From Nocardia brasiliensis ATCC 700358 (lineage in GTDB: Bacteria; Actinomycetota; Actinomycetes; Mycobacteriales; Mycobacteriaceae), in contig NC_018681.1 in assembly GCF_000250675.2 (NCBI RefSeq), positions 6,448,001 to 6,512,000 on the forward strand: DNA of 64,000 nucleotides, read 5' to 3'. A program made the position numbers and the translations under genes. The first letter of the stretch is position 1. Each line of letters begins with the position of its first letter. The notes under the pieces were generated by a model. It ran no database searches and was not told where the DNA came from. It saw only the letters and a program-made list of their open reading frames with translations. Positions 25,054-34,141 of this stretch are shown piece after piece.

Positions 25054-27713
25054 TGGGTGAGTTCGGCCACCCGGGCGCGGACCGCGGCCAAGCCGGTCGG
25101 GATGCCCGACGGATCCGACCCGGCACCTTGGGCCATCTCGGGCTTGCCGCCGCCACGTCCGGCGATGCTCGGCCCGAAGGCGGCCACCAGATCGCCGGCC
25201 TTGAACCCGAGATCCTGCGCACCCTGGTTGACGGTCACCACGAACGGCACCTTGCCGTCGGCATTACCGAGCAGCACCACCACGGCGGGCACAGTACCGA
25301 ACCTGCCGCGAATGTCGGTGGCCAGCGTGCGCAGATCACCGGCGGGCACACCCTCGGGCGCGGCGACCGCGACGAGCAGCACGGCACCGATCCGCTCGGC
25401 CTCCTCCACGAACTTCCCGGCCGACGACAGCACGGCGGCCGTCTTGGTGCGCTCGAGTTCCTTCTCGGCCACCTTGAGCCGCTCCACCAGCTGCTCGACC
25501 CGGGCGGGCACCTCATCCGACGGCACCTTCAGCGACGCGGCCACACCGGCCAGCAGCGCCCGCTCCTTGGCCAGATACTGATAGGAATCCAGGCCGACGA
25601 AAGCTTCCACGCGCCGGATACCGGAACCGACCGACGACTCACCGAGCACCGTGATCGGGCCGATCTGCGAGGAATGCTGCACGTGCGTACCACCACACAA
25701 CTCCATCGAGAACGGGCCGCCGATCTCCACGACACGCACCTCGTCGCCGTAGTTCTCGCCGAAGAGCGCCATCGCGCCCATCTCCTTGGCCTTGGTCAGG
25801 TCGGTGACGAAGGTGTTCACCGGGAAGTCCGCGCCGACCGCGTCGTTGGACACGGCCTCGATCTCGGACTTCTGCTGCTCGGAAAGCTGCCCCTGCCAGT
25901 TGAAGTCGAAACGCAGATAGCCGGGCTTGTTCAGCGAACCGGCCTGCACCGCGTTCGGGCCGAGGATCTGCCGCAACGCGGCATGCACCATGTGCGTACC
26001 GGAGTGGCCCTGGGTGGCACCGCGTCGCCACGCCGGATCCGCTTGCGCGAGAACGACATCGCCCTCGGTGATCTGGCCCTGCTCGACCGTGGCCTTGTGC
26101 ACCCAGACCTTCTTGGCGATCTTCTGCACATCGTTGACGGTCAGCTTCAGGCCCGCAGCGGTGATGGAGCCGCGGTCGGCGATCTGGCCGCCGGACTCGG
26201 CGTAGAGCGGGCTGCGATCGAGGATCACCTCGACGTCCTGACCGGCCTGCGCGACCGGCACCCGGACGCCGTCGGCGATCAGGGCCAGCACGTGCGCCTC
26301 GGAGGTCAGCTCGTCGAAACCGGTGAACTCGGTGGCACCGCGATCGACCAGCTCCTTGTAGACCGACAGATCGGCGTGCGCGTGCTTACGGGCCTGCGCG
26401 TCGTCCTTGGCACGCTTGCGCTGCTCGGCCATCAGCGACCGGAAGCCGTCCTCGTCCACCGACAGACCCGCCTCGGCGGCCATCTCCAAGGTGAGGTCGA
26501 TCGGGAAGCCGTAGGTGTCGTGCAGGGTGAACGCGTCCGAACCCGCGATCGTGCTGCTGCCCTTGGCTTTCACCGCGGCGGCCGTGTTGTCGAACAGCGT
26601 CGAGCCGGTGTTCAGCGTCTTGAGGAAGGCGGTCTCCTCGCCCACCGCGACCGTCTCGATGCGCCGGAAATCGGTGGCGAGCTCCGGGTAGGACGGCGAC
26701 ATCAGATCGCTCACGACCTTCATGAACTCGCCCATCACCGGCTTCTCCGCGCCCAGCAGCCGGGCCGAACGCACGATCCTGCGCAGCAGGCGGCGCAGCA
26801 CGTAGCCGCGGCCGTCATTGCCGGGATTGACGCCGTCGGCGATCAGCATCGCGCCGGTGCGGGCGTGATCGGCGATCACCCGGAAGCGCACGTCGTCCTC
26901 GTGCGTCACGCCGTAGGACCGGCCGGTCAGCTCCTCGGCCTTGTCGATGATCGGGCGCAGCAGGTCGGTCTCGTAGACGTTGTCCACGCCCTGCAGCAGG
27001 AACGCCACGCGCTCGACGCCCATGCCGGTGTCGATGTTCTTGCGCGGCAGCGGGCCGAGGATCTCGTAGTCGTCCTTGCTGGTGCCCGCGCCACGCTCGT
27101 TCTGCATGAAGACGAGGTTCCAGATTTCGATGTAGCGGTCCTCGTCGGCCTCAGGGCCGCCCTCGACGCCGTACTCCGGGCCGCGGTCGAAATAGATCTC
27201 CGAGCACGGGCCGCACGGGCCGGGGATACCCATCGACCAGTAGTTGTCGGCCATGCCGCGCCGCTGGATGCGGTCGGCGGGCACGCCGATCTCCAGCCAG
27301 ATCTGCTCGGCCTCGTCGTCATCGAGGTAGACGGTGGCCCACAGCCGCTGCGGGTCGAACCCGAAACCGCCGTCCTCGACGCTGTTGGTCAGCAACGACC
27401 AGGCGAAGGTGATGGCCTCGCGCTTGAAGTAGTCGCCGAAGCTGAAGTTGCCCGCCATCTGGAAGAAGGTGTTGTGCCGCGTCGTCACGCCGACGTTCTC
27501 GATATCGCCGGTGCGCACACACTTCTGCACGCTGGTCGCGGTCGCATACGGCGGAGTCTGCTGACCGAGGAAAAAGGGGACGAACTGGACCATGCCTGCG
27601 TTGACGAACAGCAGGTTCGGGTCGGCCAGGATCAGCGAGGCACTGGGCACCTCGGTGTGTCCGGCACGGACGAAATGGTCCAGGAAGCGCCGTCGAATCT
27701 CGTGGGTCTGCAC
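25050..27713 (-). CDS. alaS: Alanyl-tRNA synthetase
   Basis: An 887-residue class II synthetase. Motif 1 includes HNTFFQMAGNFSFGDYFK, and the catalytic region runs to about 400. The editing domain carries the zinc-type HSGTHMVHAALRQILG and the CGGTHVQHSSQIG motif (about 560-680). The C-Ala/DHHA1 region (GRGGGKPEMAQGAG) ends the protein, so all expected domains are present at full length. It is the first gene of the coupled alaS-ruvX-mltG-aroE run, with a stop overlapping the ruvX start. Confidence 0.98.
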   Translation of the reverse strand: MQTHEIRRRFLDHFVRAGHTEVPSASLILADPNLLFVNAGMVQFVPFFLGQQTPPYATATSVQKCVRTGDIENVGVTTRHNTFFQMAGNFSFGDYFKREAITFAWSLLTNSVEDGGFGFDPQRLWATVYLDDDEAEQIWLEIGVPADRIQRRGMADNYWSMGIPGPCGPCSEIYFDRGPEYGVEGGPEADEDRYIEIWNLVFMQNERGAGTSKDDYEILGPLPRKNIDTGMGVERVAFLLQGVDNVYETDLLRPIIDKAEELTGRSYGVTHEDDVRFRVIADHARTGAMLIADGVNPGNDGRGYVLRRLLRRIVRSARLLGAEKPVMGEFMKVVSDLMSPSYPELATDFRRIETVAVGEETAFLKTLNTGSTLFDNTAAAVKAKGSSTIAGSDAFTLHDTYGFPIDLTLEMAAEAGLSVDEDGFRSLMAEQRKRAKDDAQARKHAHADLSVYKELVDRGATEFTGFDELTSEAHVLALIADGVRVPVAQAGQDVEVILDRSPLYAESGGQIADRGSITAAGLKLTVNDVQKIAKKVWVHKATVEQGQITEGDVVLAQADPAWRRGATQGHSGTHMVHAALRQILGPNAVQAGSLNKPGYLRFDFNWQGQLSEQQKSEIEAVSNDAVGADFPVNTFVTDLTKAKEMGAMALFGENYGDEVRVVEIGGPFSMELCGGTHVQHSSQIGPITVLGESSVGSGIRRVEAFVGLDSYQYLAKERALLAGVAASLKVPSDEVPARVEQLVERLKVAEKELERTKTAAVLSSAGKFVEEAERIGAVLLVAVAAPEGVPAGDLRTLATDIRGRFGTVPAVVVLLGNADGKVPFVVTVNQGAQDLGFKAGDLVAAFGPSIAGRGGGKPEMAQGAGSDPSGIPTGLAAVRARVAELTQ

Positions 27714-27916
27714 AGATATCCAGCCTACCGGTGCGGTGCACGCGGTTTTTCATCGACTGGGGTGCTGCGCGCCACCCGGGAAGTCGGTCGAATGATCGGG
27801 TGCGCCCGGGTCTGGTCGGCGAGCGCCGAGACCTACTCGGTGGCGGCCGTGTCTCGACCGACGGCGGCACTCCCGTGCGGGGACGGCAACGCCTTCGCTA
27901 CGGCCGGTTCGCCGCC

Positions 27917-29263
27917 CTACCGACCGCGGATGATGCGGCGCAGTTTGTCCACGCGCGGGCCGACCTCGCGTTCGTGGCCGTGGTCGGTGGCCTGGTAGTA
28001 GTCGACGCCGACCAGTTCGTCCGGCGGGTACTGCTGGGCGAGCACGCCGTCCTTGTTGTCGTGCGGGTACCGGTAGCCCTGGGCGTTGCCGAGTTTCGCC
28101 GCGCCTGCGTAGTGCCCGTCGCGCAGGTGCGGCGGGACCGCTCCCGCCTTACCCGCCGCGACATCGGCCATCGCGGCGCCGATCGCGGCGACCACCGCAC
28201 CCGACTTCGGCGCGCTCGCCAGATGAATAGTGGCCTGCGCCAAGGCAAGCCGCCCCTCGGGCAGACCGACCAGCTGGACCACCTGTGCGGCCGCGGTAGC
28301 GGTCTGCAATGCCATCGGATCGGCCATGCCGATGTCTTCGCTGGCGTGGATCATCAGCCGGCGCGCGATGAAGCGCGGGTCCTCCCCCGCCGTGAGCATC
28401 CGCGCCAGATAGTGCAGCGCGGCATCGACATCGGACCCGCGGATGGACTTGATGAAGGCGCTGATCACGTCATAGTGCTGGTCGCCCGCGCGGTCGTAAC
28501 GGACGGCGGCCTTGTCCACGCTGGCCTCGACCAGTTCGACGCCGACCGTGCCGTCGAGCGAGGATTCCGCCGAGGCCTCCAGCGCGGTGAGCGCGCGCCG
28601 GGCGTCACCACCCGCGATGCGGACGATGTGGTCCAGCGCCTCGTCGGAGACCGTGTACTGATCGTCGAGGCCACGCGGATCCTGGATGGCCCGCCGCAAC
28701 ACCTGCCGGATGTCGTCCTCGGTGAGCGACTGCAGCTGCAACACCAGCGAGCGGGACAGCAGGGGCGACACCACGGAAAACGAGGGGTTTTCGGTGGTCG
28801 CGCCGACCAGCAGCACGATCCGGTTCTCCACCGCGGCGAGCAGTGCGTCCTGCTGAGTCTTCGAGAAGCGGTGGACCTCATCGATGAACAGCACGGTCTG
28901 CTCGCCCACCGACAGCCTGCGCCGCGCCACATCGATCACCGCGCGCACTTCTTTGACACCCGCCGACAACGCCGACAGCGCCTCGAACCGCCGCCCGGTG
29001 GAATGCGAGATCAGCGACGCGAGCGTCGTCTTACCCGTGCCGGGCGGACCGTACAGCAGCACCGAAGCCGCCCCCGATCCCTCGACCAGCCTGCGCAGCG
29101 GCGAGCCCGGTCCGAGCAGGTGCTGCTGCCCGACCACCTCGTCCAACGAGGCAGGCCGCATCCGTACCGCCAGCGGGGCCCCGGCGTCCCGGCGCACCAC
29201 GGTATCGATGCTGTGCTCGGCAGGCACGTCACCTCCGGGCACGTCGAACAAGCCATCGCTCAC
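27917..29263 (-). CDS. rarA: Replication-associated recombination protein A (MgsA/RarA AAA+ ATPase)
   Basis: A 448-residue AAA+ protein similar to clamp loaders. RPASLDEVVGQQHLLG precedes Walker A GPPGTGKTT (72-80); Walker B LFIDEVHRFSKTQQD is clear, and the C-terminal MgsA tetramerisation domain ends with YPPDELVGVDYYQATDHGHE. RarA acts at stalled replication forks. The start ATG 29263 is embedded in a sequence, GCACAGTCGTGAGCGATGG on the minus strand, that resembles the one at the DUF4913 gene start (56516). Confidence 0.95.
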   Translation of the reverse strand: MSDGLFDVPGGDVPAEHSIDTVVRRDAGAPLAVRMRPASLDEVVGQQHLLGPGSPLRRLVEGSGAASVLLYGPPGTGKTTLASLISHSTGRRFEALSALSAGVKEVRAVIDVARRRLSVGEQTVLFIDEVHRFSKTQQDALLAAVENRIVLLVGATTENPSFSVVSPLLSRSLVLQLQSLTEDDIRQVLRRAIQDPRGLDDQYTVSDEALDHIVRIAGGDARRALTALEASAESSLDGTVGVELVEASVDKAAVRYDRAGDQHYDVISAFIKSIRGSDVDAALHYLARMLTAGEDPRFIARRLMIHASEDIGMADPMALQTATAAAQVVQLVGLPEGRLALAQATIHLASAPKSGAVVAAIGAAMADVAAGKAGAVPPHLRDGHYAGAAKLGNAQGYRYPHDNKDGVLAQQYPPDELVGVDYYQATDHGHEREVGPRVDKLRRIIRGR

Positions 29264-29407
29264 GACTGTGCCTCGCTGACACGCGGCCCCGTCGCGAGCG
29301 ATACACCGCCGCGTCCCCGGTTCGCTCGCAGAAGCTCACTCACATTTCCCAACGTTACCCAGCCACACCGACAACCCCGCACACCAGCCGAACGCACCAC
29401 CGCGCCC

Positions 29408-29511
29408 GACCGCCCGTCAGCGCAGTACCACCCATCAGCCGGACGCCCGTCAGTGTCCGACCGCCCATCAGCGCGTCGGACCGCCCATCAGCGTCGGACC
29501 GCCCGCAGCCG
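29408..29511. repeat. Degenerate tandem array, about 18-bp unit, six copies
   Basis: Units resembling GACCGCCCATCAGCGTCG start near 29408, 29427, 29442, 29459, 29479 and 29497. The two central units are nearly identical; the outer ones have diverged. No reading frame is maintained. Confidence 0.7.
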
Positions 29512-29582
29512 GACCGTCGGCCAGCCCCCGGATCAGCGGCCTGCCGGACGCGCACGACAGCGCGTGCACAACCTGGGCAACA

Positions 29583-29643
29583 GATCAGGAGGAACTGTTG
29601 GCGGACACCTCTCGACCGATGCCGCCACCATTTCCCCCTGATC
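29583..29643. repeat. Decayed copy of the GATCACCAGGTA palindrome
   Basis: It shares the centre GGCGGACACCT...CGACCGATGCC with the hairpin at 29779, and the outer arms GATCAGGAGG/CCCCCTGATC still pair. The two copies lie 200 bp apart and probably arose by duplication. Confidence 0.6.
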
Positions 29644-29778
29644 ACACGACCTATTCCGGCCGCCGCCAGGTGGCGACGCCGCAACGGCGGTGCGCGCGAT
29701 CCAGCGCCCGAATTCCCAGTGGCGGCCCGCTATCCGTCGCCACGAAGACGGACAACCACCAGCACCGCTGCTGGTCAG

Positions 29779-29842
29779 ATGATCACCAGGTAATGGTGGC
29801 GGACACCTCGACCGATGCCACCCACCATTACCTGGTGATCAT
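29779..29842. repeat. GATCACCAGGTA palindrome, copy 2, perfect 21-bp arms
   Basis: Left arm ATGATCACCAGGTAATGGTGG (21 nt, starting at 29779) is the exact complement of the right arm ending at 29842, around a 22-nt centre. It lies between divergently placed genes with no coding role visible. Near-identical arms recur 10 kb away at 19342. Confidence 0.85.
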
Positions 29843-29967
29843 GCGACCAGGTGGCGGACCCGCGTCGCGGATGAGCTCCACGGACTCTCCGCACGGCACG
29901 GCGGTTCTGGGCGCGTTTCGGCGAGCCGATTTGCGCGGGGCTCGTGGATCGGATGTGATCAATACTC

Positions 29968-31626
29968 GTGGCTGAAAACGTGACTGTTTCAGATTCTGTG
30001 CAGCTCGGACCCATTGCGCGCCGCACCCTGCTCAAGGGTGGTGCGGCGGTGGCGGCCACCGCGACGGCGGTCTTCGCCGCCGGTCCCGCTGCGGCCGCCG
30101 CGCCGGTGTTCCGGCACGGCGTTGCCTCGGGTGATCCGCTGCCGGACGGCGTCATCCTGTGGACCAGGGTCACCGTGTCCGAGGACGCCGCGCCCGGGTC
30201 GGGCGTGGGCGAACCGACGAATGTGCGCTGGGAGATTTCCACCGACGAGGGGTTCTCCACTATCACCGCCTCCGGAACCGTCACTGCCGCAGCGTCTTCC
30301 GATCACACCGTCAAGGTCGACGTCTCCGGCCTCGCCCCGGGCACCGACTACTTCTACCGGTTCAGCGCGCTCGCCGAGACCTCGCCGGTGGGCCTGACCA
30401 GGACCGCACCGGCCACGTCGGCCACCGTGGAGCGCCTGCGGTTCGGCGTCGTGTCGTGCGCCAACTGGGAGGCGGGCTACTTCGGCGCGTACCGGCACCT
30501 GGCCGCGCGCGCCGACCTCGACGCCATCGTTCACCTGGGCGACTACATCTACGAATACGGTCGCGGAAAGTACGGCGGCCGCAACGGGACCGTGCGCCCG
30601 CACGACCCGGCGAACGAGACGGTCACGCTGGCCGACTACCGAATTCGGCACGCGCAGTACAAGACCGACCCGGATCTGCTGGCGTTGCACGCATTGCTCC
30701 CTTTCATCTGCACCTGGGACGATCACGAATCCGCCGACAACTCGTGGTCCGGCGGCGCGGGCAACCACGATCCGGTCACCGAGGGCAATTGGGCCGACCG
30801 CAAGGCCGCCTCCGCGCAGGCCTACCTGGAGTGGATGCCGGTGCGCGCCAAGGGCTCCGGCGCCGAGGTGCAGATCTATCGCCGACTGCGCTTCGGCACC
30901 CTGGCCGAGTTGTCCATGCTCGATCTGCGCAGCTATCGCGATCAAGAGGCGAAGCCGGGCGCGGGCTGGCGCGAGGCGGACAACCCGGCGCGCACGATCA
31001 CCGGCAAGGCCCAAATGGATTGGCTCACCGCCGGTTTGGCGTCCGCACCGGTGCAGTGGAAGCTCGTCGGCAATTCGGTGATGATCGCGCCGCTGGTCTT
31101 CCCGCCGCTGGAACCGGCCACCACCGCGGCCATCACCGGCACCCTCGGCGTGCCGCAGTCCGGCGTCATCGTGAACGGCGACCAGTGGGACGGGTACACC
31201 GCGGACCGGCAGCGGCTGTTCCGCGCGATCACCGAACAGCAGGTCGGCGACGTGGTGTTCCTGACCGGCGACATCCATTCCTCCTGGGCCGCAGACCTTC
31301 CCGTCGATGCCGCCAACTATCCCGGCGGTCCCACCGTCGGCGCGGAGTTCGTCGTCCCCTCGGTCACCTCGACCAGTGTCGGCGATCTACTGAAGGTGAA
31401 TTCCGCTCCGATCGCCGAGTCGATCAAGGGCGTGAACCACCACATGCGCTACGTGGAACTGGATTCGCACGGCTACGGAGTACTGGAAATCACCCCCGCC
31501 CAATCCCAAATGGACTGGTTCTACCTCCTCGACGTAGCGGACCCGAATTCCGCAGTCCGCCACGCCACCTCACTCGCCGTCCCCACCGGCGGCCGCCTGG
31601 AACCCCGCCCCTCCCCTATCACCTGA
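29968..31626 (+). CDS. phoD: PhoD-type alkaline phosphatase, Tat-exported
   Basis: A 552-residue enzyme. The N-terminus has a twin-arginine signal (PIARRTLLKGGAAVAATAT, cut about residue 45). A Fn3-like PhoD N-domain (about 50-155) precedes the catalytic domain. Metal-site motifs are present: VVSCANWEAGYF, IVHLGDYIYEY, TWDDHESADN and TGDIHSSWAA. PhoD releases phosphate from phosphodiesters and monoesters using Ca/Fe and is usually induced by phosphate starvation. The GTG start at 29968 is the first that includes the full Tat n-region. Another possible name is a PhoD-like family member with a different substrate, since activity cannot be read from sequence. Confidence 0.92.
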   Translation: MAENVTVSDSVQLGPIARRTLLKGGAAVAATATAVFAAGPAAAAAPVFRHGVASGDPLPDGVILWTRVTVSEDAAPGSGVGEPTNVRWEISTDEGFSTITASGTVTAAASSDHTVKVDVSGLAPGTDYFYRFSALAETSPVGLTRTAPATSATVERLRFGVVSCANWEAGYFGAYRHLAARADLDAIVHLGDYIYEYGRGKYGGRNGTVRPHDPANETVTLADYRIRHAQYKTDPDLLALHALLPFICTWDDHESADNSWSGGAGNHDPVTEGNWADRKAASAQAYLEWMPVRAKGSGAEVQIYRRLRFGTLAELSMLDLRSYRDQEAKPGAGWREADNPARTITGKAQMDWLTAGLASAPVQWKLVGNSVMIAPLVFPPLEPATTAAITGTLGVPQSGVIVNGDQWDGYTADRQRLFRAITEQQVGDVVFLTGDIHSSWAADLPVDAANYPGGPTVGAEFVVPSVTSTSVGDLLKVNSAPIAESIKGVNHHMRYVELDSHGYGVLEITPAQSQMDWFYLLDVADPNSAVRHATSLAVPTGGRLEPRPSPIT

Positions 31627-31649
31627 GGGTCGACCATCCGCCCTCCGAG

Positions 31650-31936
31650 CGCGACCGCTGCGAACCACCATGCACCCGAACGACGCGGGATGCGGGCTAG
31701 CCGCCAGAGCCAGACCGCCACGAGCCACAACCTATGGAGGCGAACGCCGCGGAGATATGGGCTAGTCGCTGGAACCAGACCCGTCCACCCGTCCGAGAGC
31801 GACCGCCGCGAAACACCATGGATGTGAACGACGGGGAATGCGGGCTGGCCGCTGGAACCGGACCAGACAACCGCCGCAAGCCACCAACTGCGGAGGCGAA
31901 CGCCGCGGAGATACGGGCTAGCCGGGGGAGCCAGGC
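31650..31936. repeat. Four-fold degenerate tandem repeat after phoD
   Basis: Units of about 65-80 bp, each ending in a variant of GGGCTAGCCGCTGGAACCAGAC, end near 31714, 31780, 31864 and 31936. A shared segment GGCGAACGCCGCGGAGATA occurs in units two and four, so alternate units are most alike. No conserved frame spans the array, so it is probably non-coding. It occupies most of the 437 bp between phoD and the twin membrane protein genes. Confidence 0.65.
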
Positions 31937-32063
31937 TCGGCAACCGCCGCGAACCGCGGCGGACGACGCTGCCGACTCGCGACTCACTTGACGGTGCGGC
32001 TACGCGGCGCGTGTCCGACGGCCGTGTGCCTGTGTGATCGAGCAGAGTTGCGCGTCGACGGTG

Positions 32064-32381
32064 CTATTCGCCGCCTCCGCCGCCTCCGCCTCCGCCGCAA
32101 CCACCACCTCCACCTCCGCAGCTGCCGCCGTCCCCTCCGCTGCACCCGCCGCCGATGCCGATTCCTGCGCTGCCGAGGGCCCACCAGCGGGCGTCTTTCT
32201 TGCGGAGACGGCGGTTTCGCCGGCCTCGCCGGTAGTCGCCGCTCAGGGCGCTGCCTGCGGCGCGGGCGCGGGTCATGGAGTCGCCGGAGTCGATTCGGTG
32301 GGCGCTGCGTCGGCGCAGCACCAGCACGATCGCTACTGAAATCAGCGCTAGGACGACGATTCCCACCACTACATAGATCAT
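32064..32381 (-). CDS. Small single-pass membrane protein with Gly/Cys-rich tail (twin 2)
   Basis: A 105-residue protein. One N-terminal helix (IYVVVGIVVLALISVAIVLVL) is followed by basic RRRSAHR and a middle motif TRARAAGSALSGDYRR. The C-terminal tail is almost pure glycine with four spaced residues of Cys/Ser (GGGCSGGDGGSCGGGG...). It is paralogous to the upstream gene: both share the helix, TRAR(A/R)(A/S)GSALSG(D/G)Y, a basic stretch and a Gly/Cys tail. The Gly/Cys tail recalls the GGCGGG tails of TIGR04222-type membrane proteins; function unknown. Confidence 0.65.
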   Translation of the reverse strand: MIYVVVGIVVLALISVAIVLVLRRRSAHRIDSGDSMTRARAAGSALSGDYRRGRRNRRLRKKDARWWALGSAGIGIGGGCSGGDGGSCGGGGGGCGGGGGGGGGE

Positions 32382-32406
32382 CGGGCTGTTCCTCTCACAA
32401 ACACGT

Positions 32407-32688
32407 TCACAGTCCCCCGCCCCCGCAACCCCCGCCGCCGGATCCACCGAGATCGGTGCCCGCACCGCCCATGGTTTTGTCGGCGAAGTCTTTCTTCTTG
32501 CGGCGGCGGCGATTTCGGCTGCTCATGTAGCCCCCGCTCAGCGCGCTACCACTGCGCCGGGCGCGGGTGAGGGCATCTTCGGCAGCCGCTCGGCGCCGCG
32601 CCCGTCCGCGCGCTACCAGCGCCGCCGCGGCCGCACCGACCGCGAGCACGACAGCAACAACGATGACAATCAGCAGGACATCGCTCAT
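32407..32688 (-). CDS. Small single-pass membrane protein with Gly/Cys-rich tail (twin 1)
   Basis: A 93-residue protein, first of a tandem pair. The helix VLLIVIVVAVVLAVGAAAAALV is followed by basic RGRARRRAA, then LTRARRSGSALSGGYMSSRNRRRRKKK and a tail ending GSGGGGCGGGG. It is separated from its twin by 25 bp on the same strand, so they are probably co-transcribed and arose by duplication. The upstream phosphotransferase (32781) may be in the same unit, 92 bp away. The tail could be a processing, metal-binding or membrane-anchoring element; this is inference only. Confidence 0.65.
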   Translation of the reverse strand: MSDVLLIVIVVAVVLAVGAAAAALVARGRARRRAAAEDALTRARRSGSALSGGYMSSRNRRRRKKKDFADKTMGGAGTDLGGSGGGGCGGGGL

Positions 32689-32780
32689 CGGGCTACCTCT
32701 TTCCCCACCCTGGTGAACAGCTCAGGATACGGTGAGACAGCAGCTCTCGGAAACCCTCAATTATGTGGTGGCCGTTGGGT

Positions 32781-33956
32781 TTACTCGGACCAGCGCTCTT
32801 CCAGCATGGCCGACACGTCCTCGGCGAAGTCGCCGATGATGTCGTCGCCGGTGCACCGTGCGTCTTCGGCGAGCGCGGCCCAGCGGTTGATCAGCGCTTC
32901 CGAGCGCGGCACGGACAGTCCGTGTTCGCGGGCGGCGGCGATGCGCGCGTGGTCAGCAGGCAGGAACCAATAGGTCGACAGCCAGACCCAGATGAGCCGA
33001 GCCTCGAGGATGCGTTCCGACAGCAACTCGTCGTCGGCCAGCGCCGGCCACACGCCGACGACCTCGGACCGCCACGCCTCGACCATCTGACTGGCCCGTT
33101 CCCGGGACAGCTCGAAATCGCAGAGGCAGCCGGGGAACGAGACCAGCGCGTAGGCGATGTCGAGTGTGGCGTCGCGGAAACCGCCCCACTCGTAGTCCAG
33201 GAAGCGAGCGCCCTCTTCGTTGAGGATGACGTTGTCGGGGCACAGGTCCGACGGGCTGAACGCGCGGAACCGCCCCGCAGAGAACAACCGGTTACCGCGC
33301 ACGATGCGCTCGGCGATCTCGCCGGGCACCTCGATGCCGAGTTCGCGCTGTAATAGGCCGGGCACCTCGGCGATCGCCGATTCGGCCTGCTGCGCGATGC
33401 CGTCGACCCGGTGCACCACGTCGACCCGGCGCAGCAGCGCGACGAAATCGGCCTCGCGGCCGACCGTGGCGGCGTGCATCCGGCCGAGCGCCTGCGCGAA
33501 CGCCATCAGCGCGTTCCTGGTCGCGGGTTCGGCGCCGGACTGCAGCACCTGCGTGAGTAGCGAATTCTCGCCGAGGTCGCTGAGGATGAGCAACCGTTCC
33601 GGCAAGCTGTGCGCGATCAGGTAGGCACCGGGCCGGTGTTCCCGGCTCAAGGCGGTGGTGAACTGATACGACACGGCTTCACGGAGGAACGCGGAGTCGA
33701 TGCTGGCGACTCCGGGGGCAAGACCACCCGTGGTGCGGTCCTGAGCGTGTCCGCGAACCTGTTTGACGATGAGGGTGCGCGGCAACGAGAAGGCGTTTTC
33801 CGCAACACGCACACGGAGAACCGTCGTTCTACCACTACCGCTGAGTTCGATCGGATCGCTCAGCTTTACCGGAGCACCCATTCGCTTTGTGAGCAACTGT
33901 TGCGCTGCGGACACGACTTCGGCGGCGCGTTCGGCCAATAGTGCGGTCATCGCCAT
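32781..33956 (-). CDS. Phosphotransferase of the aminoglycoside/choline kinase fold
   Basis: A 391-residue protein kinase-like fold enzyme. The N-lobe contains TLIVKQVRG (possible ATP-binding Lys). The catalytic loop is FSPSDLCPDNVILNE (normally HGDLxxxN; Asp and Asn are kept but His-Gly is replaced by Pro-Ser) and the metal motif is FLDYEWGGF. Substrate unknown; aminoglycoside resistance should not be assumed. The unusual catalytic loop may point to a sugar or unknown small molecule substrate, or weakened activity. ATG 33956 is chosen; an in-frame ATG two codons later is equivalent. Confidence 0.75.
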   Translation of the reverse strand: MAMTALLAERAAEVVSAAQQLLTKRMGAPVKLSDPIELSGSGRTTVLRVRVAENAFSLPRTLIVKQVRGHAQDRTTGGLAPGVASIDSAFLREAVSYQFTTALSREHRPGAYLIAHSLPERLLILSDLGENSLLTQVLQSGAEPATRNALMAFAQALGRMHAATVGREADFVALLRRVDVVHRVDGIAQQAESAIAEVPGLLQRELGIEVPGEIAERIVRGNRLFSAGRFRAFSPSDLCPDNVILNEEGARFLDYEWGGFRDATLDIAYALVSFPGCLCDFELSRERASQMVEAWRSEVVGVWPALADDELLSERILEARLIWVWLSTYWFLPADHARIAAAREHGLSVPRSEALINRWAALAEDARCTGDDIIGDFAEDVSAMLEERWSE

Positions 33957-34141
33957 TCAAGTTACTCGCATCGGGTCACTTCTAGCGAGCGGTTACACAA
34001 CCTTTCCGCGTCGTTCGGCGTGTCTCGCTCGAGGTTACCGAACGCGGGCTCGTTGCTTGACACCATTGCACCCGTCAGGTTTTCTCATCGTCAACTGCTC
34101 TGCGCCACACCGCAAACCAGTTGAGTGGAAAGGTCTATGGC

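Larger units (their letters stand above)
29264..29967. other. Intergenic region rich in repeats
   Basis: About 700 bp with no gene. In order: a relative of the 56.5-kb repeat unit (29264-29345), an array of about six 18-bp units (29408-29511), a decayed hairpin (29583-29643) and a perfect-armed hairpin (29779-29842). The phoD promoter must lie in the last 120 bp. Confidence 0.7.

Noticed and set aside
24747..27998. Very long plus-strand frame (1083 codons) opposite alaS
   Set aside because: It is antisense to a full-length, clearly conserved alanyl-tRNA synthetase; long mirror frames are normal in high-GC DNA and the translation has no recognisable domain.
32781..33956. Aminoglycoside resistance gene
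   Set aside because: The kinase fold is present but the catalytic loop departs from HGDxxxxN, and the fold is shared by many non-resistance enzymes.
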